In this document: in pieces, positions 16,001 through 24,640 of the stretch
How the letters are laid out: the number at the start of each line of letters is the position of its first letter
How positions within the stretch are numbered: position 1 is the first letter of the stretch
NCBI GenBank assembly: GCA_046296415.1
Contig: JBKBLN010000001.1
Coordinates: 1,818,934-1,882,933 of the forward strand
From: CAYNRA01 sp046296415
GTDB taxonomy: Bacteria; Bacteroidota; Bacteroidia; Cytophagales; Spirosomataceae
Length of the DNA: 64,000 nucleotides
Direction: 5' to 3'
Notes under the pieces: model-generated
The model's input: the letters and a program-made list of their open reading frames with translations, nothing else
What the model was told of the DNA's origin: nothing
Database searches by the model: none
Position numbers and translations under genes: made by a program

Positions 16001-17590
16001 TTAAAATGGAAAATCCTCTTCTGGATTTCCATTTCCTTGAGCTGGGCGCTGATTGGCTTTTGAGGTGAATGTGACAGATCCACTGCCTCCCCGTTCAAAA
16101 TCACTTATACCCGATGTGGATGGGAGTCGATTAAAACCTCCTGACGGAGCATCGGGTAATGGACGATAAAACCCATCCAGGTCCGTAAACTTCGTGAATT
16201 TGCCGATAAATCGAAGTCGAACTGTATCAACGGTTCCGCTTCGGTTTTTGGCGATGATCACTTCGCCAACACCCTCTGTCGGGTTGCCGTCCTCATCCTG
16301 GGTAATCTTATAATATTCTGGTCGATATAAAAACATGACCATGTCGGCATCTTGCTCGATAGAGCCTGACTCACGCAAATCGGATAACATTGGTCGTTTA
16401 TCTCCTCCCCGGGTTTCTACCGCACGTGACAACTGCGAAAGAGCAATAACAGGAACATCCAATTCTTTGGCTAGGTTTTTCAAAGCCCTGGAAATTGAGG
16501 CAATTTCTTGTTCGCGGTTTCCTCCACCTTTTTGGGAAGAATCCCCCGACATGAGCTGAAGGTAATCGATGATGACGAGTTGAATGTCGTGCTGTGCTTT
16601 TAATCGCCGACATTTGGCCCGTAGCTCCAAAACAGATAGGGCAGGGGTGTCATCTATAAAAATAGGGGCTTTTGAAAGTCGATCAATGCGATGATGCATC
16701 TGCTCCCATTCTGCCTTTTCCAAAGTTCCTTTTCGAAGTTTCTCTGAATCTATTTCCGCTTCAGCCGAAATCATCCGAAGCATCAACTGATTGGCGGACA
16801 TCTCCAAAGAGAAAATGGCTACGGGCATATTGAATTCAATCGCTGCATTCCGCATGGCTGAAACCACAAACGCAGTTTTTCCCATTGCGGGACGAGCCGC
16901 AATGATCACTAATTCGGTTTTTTGCCAGCCACCCGTTAGCCGGTCCAAGGCGGTAAAGCCACTGGCAACACCGGTTAATCCATCCTTATTATTCTTTTTT
17001 GCCTCTAATTCAACGATGGTAGACCGCATGATGGAGCTAGCATCTAAATAATTTTTACGAATATTTCGCTCTGAAATCTCAAAAAACGATTGCTCAGTTT
17101 TATCTAATAATTGAAAAACATCAGAGGTTTCCTCAAAGGCATCCCGCAAGATATTGGAGGCAACCTGAATCATGTCGCGCTTGATAGCGGCTTGGGCAAT
17201 GATTCGAGCATGAAACTCAATGTTGGAGGCAGAATGTACCTTACTGGTTAAGGTGGCAATATAGGAAGCCCCGCCTACCATCTCCAATTCTCCATTTTGC
17301 CGAAGTTGTTGAGTAACAGTCAGGATATCAATAGGTTCAGATTTTGCAAAAAGTTGAAGTATGGCTTGGTAAATCTTTTGGTGGCTGTCCTTGTAAAAAG
17401 TATCCGCCCGTAAAATATCCACCACTTCGGTCAATGCCTCCTTTTCAAGCATAAGTGCACCCAAAACAGCCTCTTCCAAGTCAATCGCTTGGGGAGGCAA
17501 TTTGCCCGGCTGGGCGGCATCAAGCCAAGCATTCCGATTAATGGCTTGATTTCGAATCGTACGATTGGGGGTTAGGCTGTTCTTTTCCAT
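16001..17590 (-). CDS. dnaB: Replicative DNA helicase
   Basis: A 529-residue hexameric 5'-3' helicase of the replication fork. The N-terminal domain starts at PPQAIDLEEAVLGALMLE (about 33-50). The RecA-like domain has Walker A in ARPAMGKTAF, FSLEMS, the Walker B IDYLQLMSG, SQLSRAVE, and DLRESGSIEQDADM with the arginine finger region. The C-terminal tail (after about 475) is glycine/serine-rich and ends EEDFPF, an acidic-aromatic end like that of SSB. No intein or insertion is seen. Confidence 0.96.
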   Translation of the reverse strand: MEKNSLTPNRTIRNQAINRNAWLDAAQPGKLPPQAIDLEEAVLGALMLEKEALTEVVDILRADTFYKDSHQKIYQAILQLFAKSEPIDILTVTQQLRQNGELEMVGGASYIATLTSKVHSASNIEFHARIIAQAAIKRDMIQVASNILRDAFEETSDVFQLLDKTEQSFFEISERNIRKNYLDASSIMRSTIVELEAKKNNKDGLTGVASGFTALDRLTGGWQKTELVIIAARPAMGKTAFVVSAMRNAAIEFNMPVAIFSLEMSANQLMLRMISAEAEIDSEKLRKGTLEKAEWEQMHHRIDRLSKAPIFIDDTPALSVLELRAKCRRLKAQHDIQLVIIDYLQLMSGDSSQKGGGNREQEIASISRALKNLAKELDVPVIALSQLSRAVETRGGDKRPMLSDLRESGSIEQDADMVMFLYRPEYYKITQDEDGNPTEGVGEVIIAKNRSGTVDTVRLRFIGKFTKFTDLDGFYRPLPDAPSGGFNRLPSTSGISDFERGGSGSVTFTSKANQRPAQGNGNPEEDFPF

Positions 17591-17731
17591 AGGTCAATTC
17601 TGGATGCAATGTTACGGATTTTTTATTAGAGTCCCATTTCCCCAAGAATTGATTTTTATACGAACACTTTCCTTTCTGACCTGTTTTATATTTCTTTACT
17701 GCATTAAATCCATTTAAACACACAAAACGTT

Positions 17732-18679
17732 TTGGTTGAAAAAAGAATTGTTTTAGATGATGTATCCCTTGTGGATTTCGTAGGTGTGCAAAATCGTCAC
17801 ATTCGTATTATTTCGGAGGCTTTCCCACAAACTATTATCGTGGCACGCGGGGAAGAATTGGTAGTTCGGGGTAATCAGCAAGAAATTGAACAAATTGAAG
17901 GGATTGTTGATTCCATGAAATCTCATTTGGCCAAATACGGGCAAATCAAAGAGCAACAGGTAATTCAGTATGCCCGGAATAATCCAACCGAAGCTTTGGC
18001 CCAAGCTACCGAAGACTCAGATGTAATTTTATTTGGTAACAAAGGACAAATCATCAAACCGAGATCGGTCAACCAGAAAAAAATGATGGAGGCCGTTTTA
18101 TCTCACGATATAGTTTTTGCCATTGGTCCGGCCGGAACCGGGAAAACCTACACGGCAGTCGCTATGGCTGTTCAAGCTTTAAAAAACAAACAGGTTAAAA
18201 AGTTAATCATCACACGACCTGCCGTGGAAGCTGGAGAGAATTTAGGTTTTTTACCAGGTGATCTAAAGGAGAAAATTGATCCCTATCTTCGCCCTATCTA
18301 CGATGCCTTGGAGGATATGATCCATGCCGAAAAGCTGAAGGGGTACATTGAAAAGAATACAATTGAAATTGCTCCCTTGGCCTACATGCGTGGAAGAACG
18401 CTAAATAATGCCTTTATTCTGTTGGACGAAGCGCAAAACACGACACCTATGCAGCTAAAAATGTTTCTGACTCGCATGGGCCCTCAGTCCAAAATGATCA
18501 TTACGGGAGATAAAACTCAAGTAGACTTGCCCAAAAAGCAAAAATCGGGTCTTGTAGATGCTGAAGAAAAGTTAGCCAAAGTAAAAGGTATTGAATTCAT
18601 TCATTTAGATGGAATGGATGTCGTTCGTCATCCCTTAGTTCGAGAAATATTAAAAGCATATGAGGAGGATGAGTCGTAA
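17732..18679 (+). CDS. PhoH-family ATPase (YbeZ-like)
   Basis: A 315-residue PhoH/YbeZ-type P-loop ATPase, linked in other bacteria to rRNA maturation with YbeY. A KH-like N-terminal region (about 15-75) precedes Walker A GPAGTGKTYTAVAMA near residue 135, RPAVEAGENLGFLPGD, and Walker B in LLDEAQNTTP. The start is TTG at 17732: no ATG lies in a sensible place, and this codon gives the family N terminus MVEKRI. It leads a tightly spaced run to holA. The 141-bp gap to divergent dnaB must hold both promoters. Confidence 0.88.
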   Translation: MVEKRIVLDDVSLVDFVGVQNRHIRIISEAFPQTIIVARGEELVVRGNQQEIEQIEGIVDSMKSHLAKYGQIKEQQVIQYARNNPTEALAQATEDSDVILFGNKGQIIKPRSVNQKKMMEAVLSHDIVFAIGPAGTGKTYTAVAMAVQALKNKQVKKLIITRPAVEAGENLGFLPGDLKEKIDPYLRPIYDALEDMIHAEKLKGYIEKNTIEIAPLAYMRGRTLNNAFILLDEAQNTTPMQLKMFLTRMGPQSKMIITGDKTQVDLPKKQKSGLVDAEEKLAKVKGIEFIHLDGMDVVRHPLVREILKAYEEDES

Positions 18680-19934
18680 TTCAAGTTGGATTTTGGTCCT
18701 TTTCTTGTCCCTTTATCCGACGTGGACCTTCAGCCAATTGCTGCGTCGTTGTGCTGTGGGTCATGGAAGTTCCTGGCTGGATAGGTACCAACAACTTGAA
18801 TTACAAAAACAGTCCGTTCCCAATGCTAAAGTCGGACAAACGGTGCTGCGAATCCCTGTGGTTGTGCATGTTGTTCATTCCGAACCTTCTCTTCTTACCG
18901 GCTTGCCAGGTAGTGGAAATATTTCGGATGAGCAAATTTTTTCACAGATCGCTGCACTGAACGAGGATTATCGTGGGCAACCGGCCACATTTGGTCGAAA
19001 TATCATCCGAAATTCCACTGACCTCGGAATTGAGTTTTTTTTAGCGACGGTTGATCCGCAAGGATTACCCACTTCGGGTATCGTCCGTGTCCGAGGACCT
19101 AAAAAGTCATATGATGTGTTCGACGATAATTTCATACTTTCCTCTCTTAGTTATTGGGATTCTAATCGATACCTAAATATCTGGGTAACCTCGCTGAACG
19201 ATAACTTTTTAGGAATTGGTGAATTTCCAGGCGGAGATTTCGATGGTTTGGATACCGGTGTACCCGAGGAGGTGGATGGTATCATCATTGATCATACCGT
19301 TTTTGGCCGAAAAACAGGAACAGCCAAAGATCAATTTTACGGGTATGGTCGAACTTTAACTCATGAGGTAGGGCACTGGTTGGGTTTGATCCACACTTGG
19401 GGAGACCAATTTTGCGGAACTGATTTTGTAGAGGACACACCTCCTACAGAGTCCCCCAATCAATCATTAAGTTGTAATCCTCGATTCTCCTCTTGTGGGG
19501 GGGTACGAACTCGAAATCAGATTGAAAATTTCATGGATTATACCATTGATACCTGCATGCAATACTTTACCTCGGGTCAATCGGTCCGGATTCGCGAGGT
19601 TTTGGAAATAGCGCCGCGAAGAAAACGACTGATCGAATACACTCAATTTCAATTTCCAATCGTAGAGGATCCGCAATGGGTGATCTATAATAATCCTGGA
19701 ACGTCCAGAGAATTCGCTTTGCAGTTTTTAGTGCCTGGTTTTCAGGACTTTACCTTGGATATTTATACATCAGATGGGCGTCTTATTTACACGGAGGCGT
19801 TTATCCAAACGCCAAGTACGATTTGGAGACCCCAAGGGAAAGGGATTGGAAACCTCGGGAGTGGCTTGTATCTTTGCCGATGGACCATCGGCGGCCGTGT
19901 CTTGACACGACGTGTCTGGTTTTATTCCTCTTAA
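18669..19934 (+). CDS. Secreted zinc metalloprotease (M43, pappalysin-like) with T9SS sorting domain
   Basis: A 421-residue exported protease. The signal peptide is SSWILVLFLSLYPTWTFSQ. The zinc motif HEVGHWLGLIH (HExxHxxGxxH) sits near residue 235 and the Met-turn in ENFMDYTIDTCM near 285, with paired cysteines between them as in cytophagalysins. The last 75 or so residues (LDIYTSDGRLIYTE ... LGSGLYLCRWTIGG ... RVWFYSS) form a type A type IX secretion signal domain, so the protein is sent across the outer membrane. The chosen Met (18669) overlaps the phoH end by 11 bp; a Met three codons upstream is also open. Confidence 0.87.
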   Translation: MSRNSSWILVLFLSLYPTWTFSQLLRRCAVGHGSSWLDRYQQLELQKQSVPNAKVGQTVLRIPVVVHVVHSEPSLLTGLPGSGNISDEQIFSQIAALNEDYRGQPATFGRNIIRNSTDLGIEFFLATVDPQGLPTSGIVRVRGPKKSYDVFDDNFILSSLSYWDSNRYLNIWVTSLNDNFLGIGEFPGGDFDGLDTGVPEEVDGIIIDHTVFGRKTGTAKDQFYGYGRTLTHEVGHWLGLIHTWGDQFCGTDFVEDTPPTESPNQSLSCNPRFSSCGGVRTRNQIENFMDYTIDTCMQYFTSGQSVRIREVLEIAPRRKRLIEYTQFQFPIVEDPQWVIYNNPGTSREFALQFLVPGFQDFTLDIYTSDGRLIYTEAFIQTPSTIWRPQGKGIGNLGSGLYLCRWTIGGRVLTRRVWFYSS

Positions 19935-19939
19935 TCAAT

Positions 19940-20407
19940 ATGCGAAAAAAGCCACACTTTGACGATATTTTTATGGAGTTAGCTGAAAATTTAGCACTCC
20001 GTTCCCATTGTGTTCGAGCCCAAGTAGGGGCTGTTTTGACCAATGAGACCCGAATTATTTCCATCGGGTACAACGGTCCACCAGCCGGAACCCACAATTG
20101 TGATGAAGAGTTTGGGGACGATGGTTGTCCCAAAGATGCCAAAGGCTCTTGTTCATTGGCTTTGCACGCTGAGCAAAACGCCATCCTTTATGCAGTAAAA
20201 AATGGCAGTAAGGTAGAAGGCTCTACGCTGTATGTCACTCTTTCACCGTGTATTGCTTGTGCACGCGTTATTTACACCATGAAGATTAAAAAAGTGGTTT
20301 TCCTTCGTTCTTACGCAGCCTATAAAGGTATTCCTGAAGATGAAGGCGTAGCATTTTTGAGGAAATTTGGGGTAGAAGTGGTGCAATATCTTCCTCAGGT
20401 CTCATGA
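19940..20407 (+). CDS. dCMP deaminase (ComEB-like)
   Basis: A 155-residue zinc cytidine-type deaminase converting dCMP to dUMP for thymidylate supply. Catalytic HAEQNAI (zinc His and proton-shuttle Glu) and SPCIACA (two zinc Cys) are intact. The N-terminal FMELAENLALRSHC and the segment GYNGPPAGTHNCDEEFGDDGC match the dCMP deaminase/ComE2 family. The frame is open from 19823 but reads through the protease C terminus, so the start is placed at MRKKPHFDD, six bases after the protease stop. Its end overlaps the next gene by ATGA. Confidence 0.9.
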   Translation: MRKKPHFDDIFMELAENLALRSHCVRAQVGAVLTNETRIISIGYNGPPAGTHNCDEEFGDDGCPKDAKGSCSLALHAEQNAILYAVKNGSKVEGSTLYVTLSPCIACARVIYTMKIKKVVFLRSYAAYKGIPEDEGVAFLRKFGVEVVQYLPQVS

Positions 20408-21015
20408 ATTACCTAGCTCATTTGGTTTTATCAGGGCCCGACCCTGAGGTGCGAATGGGCAATTTAATGGGTGACTTTTGTGTGGGCCGGCTTGAACATC
20501 CGCGTTTTCAGAAATATTCAGCCCATGTACGTCTCGGTCTTGCCCTACATCGATGGATTGACGAAAAAACCGATCAAGAAATTTCTTTTGGACCTGTCTT
20601 GGATTATTTGCGCCCCTATTATGGGAAGTGGTCTCCCGCCATTTTAGATATCTTGGGCGATTATTGCGTCGTCGTTGCTTGGGAACAGTGGGGATTGGGA
20701 GAGTTCAAGGCCTTTGAGGATCAAATTTACACTGATCTTTCCGACCAATTTGACCTAGCTCCCGAGAATATGAAGCCCATGCTGGTGTCATTGCTAAAAC
20801 ATCGGTGGTTGGGTGGGTACGGGACTTGGGAAGGAATGGAGCGTGCCATCGGGAGTGTTTCCCAAAGGATCAACCAGCCATTTTCTTTGGATCCCATCCA
20901 ACATTTAGTAGTGGTGGAACCTGATCGTTTGTTGTCTGTTCATATTCCGTTTTTTTTACACATGATCCAGCGATCTGACGCGTTCAGGTCCTCTCAGTTA
21001 GCTCGTTTCTTATGA
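20404..21015 (+). CDS. ACP phosphodiesterase (AcpH/DUF479)
   Basis: A 203-residue protein of the AcpH family, which removes the phosphopantetheine arm from acyl carrier protein. The N terminus MNYLAHLVLSGPDPEVRMGNLMGDFCVG and the HRWIDEKTD segment carry the His and Asp residues of the HD-like metal site typical of the family. Starts within the dCMP deaminase stop and ends within the holA start (both ATGA), so it is translated as part of the phoH-holA run. Confidence 0.85.
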   Translation: MNYLAHLVLSGPDPEVRMGNLMGDFCVGRLEHPRFQKYSAHVRLGLALHRWIDEKTDQEISFGPVLDYLRPYYGKWSPAILDILGDYCVVVAWEQWGLGEFKAFEDQIYTDLSDQFDLAPENMKPMLVSLLKHRWLGGYGTWEGMERAIGSVSQRINQPFSLDPIQHLVVVEPDRLLSVHIPFFLHMIQRSDAFRSSQLARFL

Positions 21016-22031
21016 AATTTGGTGATTTGCTCAAATCGATAAAAAAAAATCAACTGGCTCCTGTTTATTTTTTACATGGATCAGAAAGTTATTTCTTGGA
21101 TACCATCGCGCAGAAAGTGATTGATTTGGCTCTCCCTGCGGCGGATCGGGGGTTTAACGAATGGTTTTTGCATGGGACAACCTCTCAGGTGGGGCAGGTA
21201 ATTCAGCAATGCAGGCAATTTCCCATGATGGCGGATAAGCAATTGGTGGTGGTTCGAGAAGCCCAACAATTGCAAGACATCGGTCAAAAAGCTTCCACAG
21301 ATTTACTTGAAAAGTATTTTCTTCAACCACAGCCTTCCACCATTTTGGTTTTGCTATTTTCTAAAACCCAAGATGAGCGAAAGGGGTGGGTCAAAGCAGC
21401 TGGAAAACAAGGGGTGCTCTTTCAAGCCAAACCATTGTATGAGCGAGATCTTCCTCCATTCATTTTGGGGTACTGTGATGAAAAAGGTGTCGGTGTAAAT
21501 CAAGAAGCGGTCAGACTGCTAGTAGACCACATCGGAACGGATTTAAAAAAACTGACCAATGAAATTGACAAGGCCTTAGTGAATTTGCCAGTGGGTGCTT
21601 CACTTACCGGTGAGGTGGTCGAAAAGTACATTGGTATTTCAAGGGAATTTAATTACTTCGAATTACAAAAAGCCTTGGCCGAAAAAAAGATAGGTCCGGT
21701 TTTCCGAATTATTGAGGCATTTGCTGCAGATCCTAAGAATTTCCCGATTCAACCCTTTCTTGTGCTTTTGTACCAATTTTTTAGTCGACTTATTTTGCTT
21801 CTTCGATCTCCAGGAGGAGGGGATGCAGAATTGGCGAGTCTTTTAGGGGTTTCCCCATTTTTTGTAAAAGATTACCGGCAAGCGGCTCGTTTTTACACGC
21901 TGGAATCCGCTTTTCACGCCATTCATGTAATTAGAGACATCGATGCCAAATCGAAAGGCGTGGATGCTCACCAAGTCAGCGACAAAGAATTATACCAAAT
22001 GTTGGCTTGGCGGTTGATCCAGGTCAAATAA
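21012..22031 (+). CDS. holA: DNA polymerase III subunit delta
   Basis: A 339-residue clamp-loader delta subunit. The N terminus (LAPVYFLHGSESYFLDTIAQKVID) is the degenerate nucleotide-binding motif of the delta family. TSQVGQVIQQCRQFPMMADKQLVVVREAQ follows in domain I, and the C-terminal helical collar domain has VDAHQVSDKELYQMLAWRLIQ. Delta opens the beta clamp for loading. Last gene of the run; a hairpin with flanking A and T runs follows 1 bp after the stop. Confidence 0.93.
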   Translation: MKFGDLLKSIKKNQLAPVYFLHGSESYFLDTIAQKVIDLALPAADRGFNEWFLHGTTSQVGQVIQQCRQFPMMADKQLVVVREAQQLQDIGQKASTDLLEKYFLQPQPSTILVLLFSKTQDERKGWVKAAGKQGVLFQAKPLYERDLPPFILGYCDEKGVGVNQEAVRLLVDHIGTDLKKLTNEIDKALVNLPVGASLTGEVVEKYIGISREFNYFELQKALAEKKIGPVFRIIEAFAADPKNFPIQPFLVLLYQFFSRLILLLRSPGGGDAELASLLGVSPFFVKDYRQAARFYTLESAFHAIHVIRDIDAKSKGVDAHQVSDKELYQMLAWRLIQVK

Positions 22032-22062
22032 AAAAGGCCAATTCTTTTGAATTGACCTTTTT
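22031..22062. terminator. Bidirectional terminator between holA and tRNA-Met
   Basis: Inverted repeat aaaaagg-c-caattc / gaattg-a-cctttt with one mismatch and A/T tracts on both flanks. It serves holA on the plus strand and tRNA-Met on the minus strand. Confidence 0.8.
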
Positions 22063-22063
22063 G

Positions 22064-22137
22064 TAGCGGGGACGGGAATCGAACCCGTGACCTCCGGGTT
22101 ATGAATCCGACGCTCTAACCATCTGAGCTACCCCGCC
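22064..22137 (-). tRNA. tRNA-Met (CAU)
   Basis: On the minus strand, a 74-nt tRNA starting GGCGGGGTAGCTCAGATGG with anticodon loop TTCATAA (CAT), T-arm ACGGG TTCGATT CCCGT and acceptor end CCCCGCT plus A. The anticodon stem has an A-C mismatch next to the loop. The general form is that of elongator Met, but a CAU tRNA could also be Ile2 after lysidine modification. Confidence 0.88.
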
Positions 22138-22286
22138 GTGTCCCTTAGGGAATGCAAAAGTAGAAACTAGATTTTTTTTTCGCAAACTTTTTCTATACTT
22201 TTTTCATCAGCTTAAAAAAAATAAAAAAGGCGGTTGGAATATTGGTTCTTAATCTGTAATTAGTGCAAAAGTAAATGGTATCGAGT

Positions 22287-22670
22287 ATGGCGAAATACAA
22301 ATTCACACGGGAATATTCTTTTAAAAATTCACCTAAAGTTCTTTATTCCTATTTAAGCTCACCGGGCGGATTGGAACAATGGTTTTGTTCGAAAGTCTCC
22401 GTGGATTCTTCTCATACCTATAATTTTGTTTGGGATAACCAGCCCCATTTGGCCAAAATGACTTCCTCGAGGCTGAATAAATCGGCTCGGTTCGATTTTA
22501 TTTCGGGAGAGGTGGAAGGAAATTACGTCGAGTTTAAGTTAGAATCCAGTGAATTGGATAGTTCGACGTATTTAAAGGTGATCGATTATTCCAATAATTC
22601 AGATGAGGATGAATTGATCGATCTATGGGACGATTTAATTGATCAATTAAAGCATATTGTAGGGGGGTAA
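22287..22670 (+). CDS. START/SRPBCC-like domain protein
   Basis: A 127-residue single-domain protein. YKFTREYSFKNSPKVLYSYLSSPGGLEQWFCSKV is the typical N-terminal strand and helix of AHSA1/START-like folds, and the end (DLWDDLIDQLKHIVGG) is the long C-terminal helix. It is conserved in Bacteroidota, ligand unknown. The start is taken at MAKYKF; four more codons with another ATG lie upstream. It is followed 47 bp later by the LptF/LptG-type permease. Confidence 0.75.
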   Translation: MAKYKFTREYSFKNSPKVLYSYLSSPGGLEQWFCSKVSVDSSHTYNFVWDNQPHLAKMTSSRLNKSARFDFISGEVEGNYVEFKLESSELDSSTYLKVIDYSNNSDEDELIDLWDDLIDQLKHIVGG

Positions 22671-22717
22671 ATGGGTTTTGTGTAGTTTTGTCTTCTAGTT
22701 GATGATATTTAGTTTAG

Positions 22718-24178
22718 ATGAAACGACTCGATTTCCTTTTAATACGATCTTTCGTTGGACCTTTCGTCCTGACCACCTTGGTGGTCGTATTTATTTTTTT
22801 GATGCGATTTCTCATGATGTATTTTGATGAAATCGTTGGAAAAGAAATCGAATTGCCCATCTATGGTCAACTTTTTGGTTATTTCGCATTGATGACCATT
22901 CCCATCGCGTTACCACTTTCCACTCTTTTAGCCTCTCTGATGACTTTTGGGAATTTGGGCGAACACGTGGAGTTAACGGCCATGAAAGCCGCTGGCATTC
23001 CCCTTACCCGCATCATTCGTCCAGTAGCAATTCTGGCTTTTGGGATTACTCTGTTTGCTTTCTGGTTTTCCAATTCTATGGCTCCCTGGGCCAACTTAAA
23101 AGGGTTTAGTTTATTATATGATATTAAAACAGCTAAAATTAGTGTAAACTTAACGGAAGGTCAGTTTTATAACGAGATTCCAGGCTATTCGATCAAAGTT
23201 TCTGAGAAGTCCGCTGATGGAAAAACACTTCGGAATGTATTGATCTATGATCATACCAAAAATACAGGAAATGTCAATGTGACAGTAGCAGACAGCGGGT
23301 ATATGTATACCGTGGATCAAAATAACTTTTTAGTGTTTGAGCTCTTTCATGGAATTAATTATGTGGAGCAATTGGACGCCGCCCAGGGTGGAGGAAACCG
23401 GGAACTTCAATTGTTGAAGAATGGATTCAAATACAATAAAATTCTTTTTTCTTTATCGAGCTTTGGTATGAAGCGGACCGATGAAAATCAGTTCAAGTAC
23501 CACGAGCTAATGAAAAATATCACAGAGCTAGATCAACAAGCCGATTCCACCCGCAAGGAAATAAGAAAGACGGCAAAAAACCAGGTTAGTATTCTCAAGA
23601 ATTACGCTTCCTACCAATTTAAATTACCACCTAAAGGGGATTCCACTCGAAAGACTATTCGACCTGGCGCTTGGATTGACTCCAAATGGAAGGAAACTCA
23701 AAAAGGGTATGCCCAAGAACTAACGTATGAAAACGCCCATGCTCAGGCTCAAAGTATCGTTTCCCAGTTGGAACTAGGAAGCACCATGCGGTACAATGCC
23801 CAAAAATTGGTGGCTCGGGCGGAGGTCGAAAAATGGCACAAGTTTACCCTTTCTCTCTCTTGTTTTATCTTATTTATTATTGGAGCCTCGTTGGGAGCTA
23901 TAATCAAAAAAGGTGGATTCGGTATGCCTGTTCTACTGTCCATTTCCTTTTTCATATTTATGTATGTCCTAATGCAAATTGGAGACAAATATGCCAAGGA
24001 AGGTGTGTGGATGGTAGAATTTGGTGTTTGGATGCCGGATGTCGTGCTCGGCCTCATTAGTCTTTTCCTCTTGCAACGGGCTACCCTAGATGCTCGTCTA
24101 TTTGAACTTGATTTTTACCTTGTTTGGTGGGAACAATGGAAACGAAAAAAAACCAGACAATCTGTTCAAACTACTTAA
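22718..24178 (+). CDS. LptF/LptG family permease
   Basis: A 486-residue inner-membrane protein of the LPS export ABC transporter (LptB2FG). Three N-terminal helices (including FVLTTLVVVFIFLMRFLMMYF and IPIALPLSTLLASLMTFGNL) carry the coupling segment EHVELTAMKAAGIPLTRI. A long periplasmic jellyroll region (about 120-375) follows, then three C-terminal helices. The periplasmic part is longer than in E. coli and has a charged, coiled segment (ITELDQQADSTRKEIRKTAKNQ). The LptF versus LptG assignment is not resolved. Confidence 0.87.
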   Translation: MKRLDFLLIRSFVGPFVLTTLVVVFIFLMRFLMMYFDEIVGKEIELPIYGQLFGYFALMTIPIALPLSTLLASLMTFGNLGEHVELTAMKAAGIPLTRIIRPVAILAFGITLFAFWFSNSMAPWANLKGFSLLYDIKTAKISVNLTEGQFYNEIPGYSIKVSEKSADGKTLRNVLIYDHTKNTGNVNVTVADSGYMYTVDQNNFLVFELFHGINYVEQLDAAQGGGNRELQLLKNGFKYNKILFSLSSFGMKRTDENQFKYHELMKNITELDQQADSTRKEIRKTAKNQVSILKNYASYQFKLPPKGDSTRKTIRPGAWIDSKWKETQKGYAQELTYENAHAQAQSIVSQLELGSTMRYNAQKLVARAEVEKWHKFTLSLSCFILFIIGASLGAIIKKGGFGMPVLLSISFFIFMYVLMQIGDKYAKEGVWMVEFGVWMPDVVLGLISLFLLQRATLDARLFELDFYLVWWEQWKRKKTRQSVQTT

Positions 24179-24186
24179 AAATGTAT

Positions 24187-24194
24187 TAACTTTG
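24187..24194 (+). promoter_or_regulatory. Candidate -7 box for rpsO
   Basis: TAACTTTG matches TAnnTTTG, 40 bp before the rpsO start. No obvious TTG at -33. Confidence 0.45.
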
Positions 24195-24233
24195 CCTTTT
24201 GAATTAATTTTTAATTATCTAAGTTAACATCAC

Positions 24234-24509
24234 ATGTATTTAACTAAGGAGAAGAAAGAGCAAATCTTTCAAGAGAAGGGTTTTCAGAAGAAAACCACTG
24301 ACACAGGTTCACCAGAATCTCAAATTGCTCTTTTCACTTACCGGATTGCCCATTTGACGGACCATTTGAAGACACACAAGCATGATTATGCGACCCGTCT
24401 TGGCTTATTGAAACTAGTAGGTAAGCGTCGTCGTTTGTTGGACTACTTGTACAAGAACGATATTCAAAGATACCGTGCGATCATTGCCGAATTAGGTATT
24501 CGTAAGTAA
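24234..24509 (+). CDS. rpsO: 30S ribosomal protein S15
   Basis: A 91-residue S15 that binds 16S rRNA in the platform. TGSPESQIALFTYRIAHLTDHLKTHKHDYATRLGLL and KRRRLLDYLYKNDIQRY are the conserved rRNA-binding helices. Length is normal. A strong terminator follows, and pnp is next, the gene order also seen in E. coli. Confidence 0.97.
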   Translation: MYLTKEKKEQIFQEKGFQKKTTDTGSPESQIALFTYRIAHLTDHLKTHKHDYATRLGLLKLVGKRRRLLDYLYKNDIQRYRAIIAELGIRK

Positions 24510-24516
24510 AAAAACA

Positions 24517-24543
24517 AAGGGAATCCAAGTGATTCCCTTTTGT
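24517..24543 (+). terminator. Terminator after rpsO
   Basis: Perfect 10-bp hairpin aaagggaatc / gattcccttt with a 5-base loop and trailing T residues, 7 bp after the rpsO stop. Confidence 0.88.
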
Positions 24544-24640
24544 CATTGTCTCTATTTTATTTTTTATACATCCCCGCGGTAAAGAGAGAGGATTTTCCGA
24601 GTGGGTCAAAAGCGGAAACCCATTCATCAAATTTATATCG

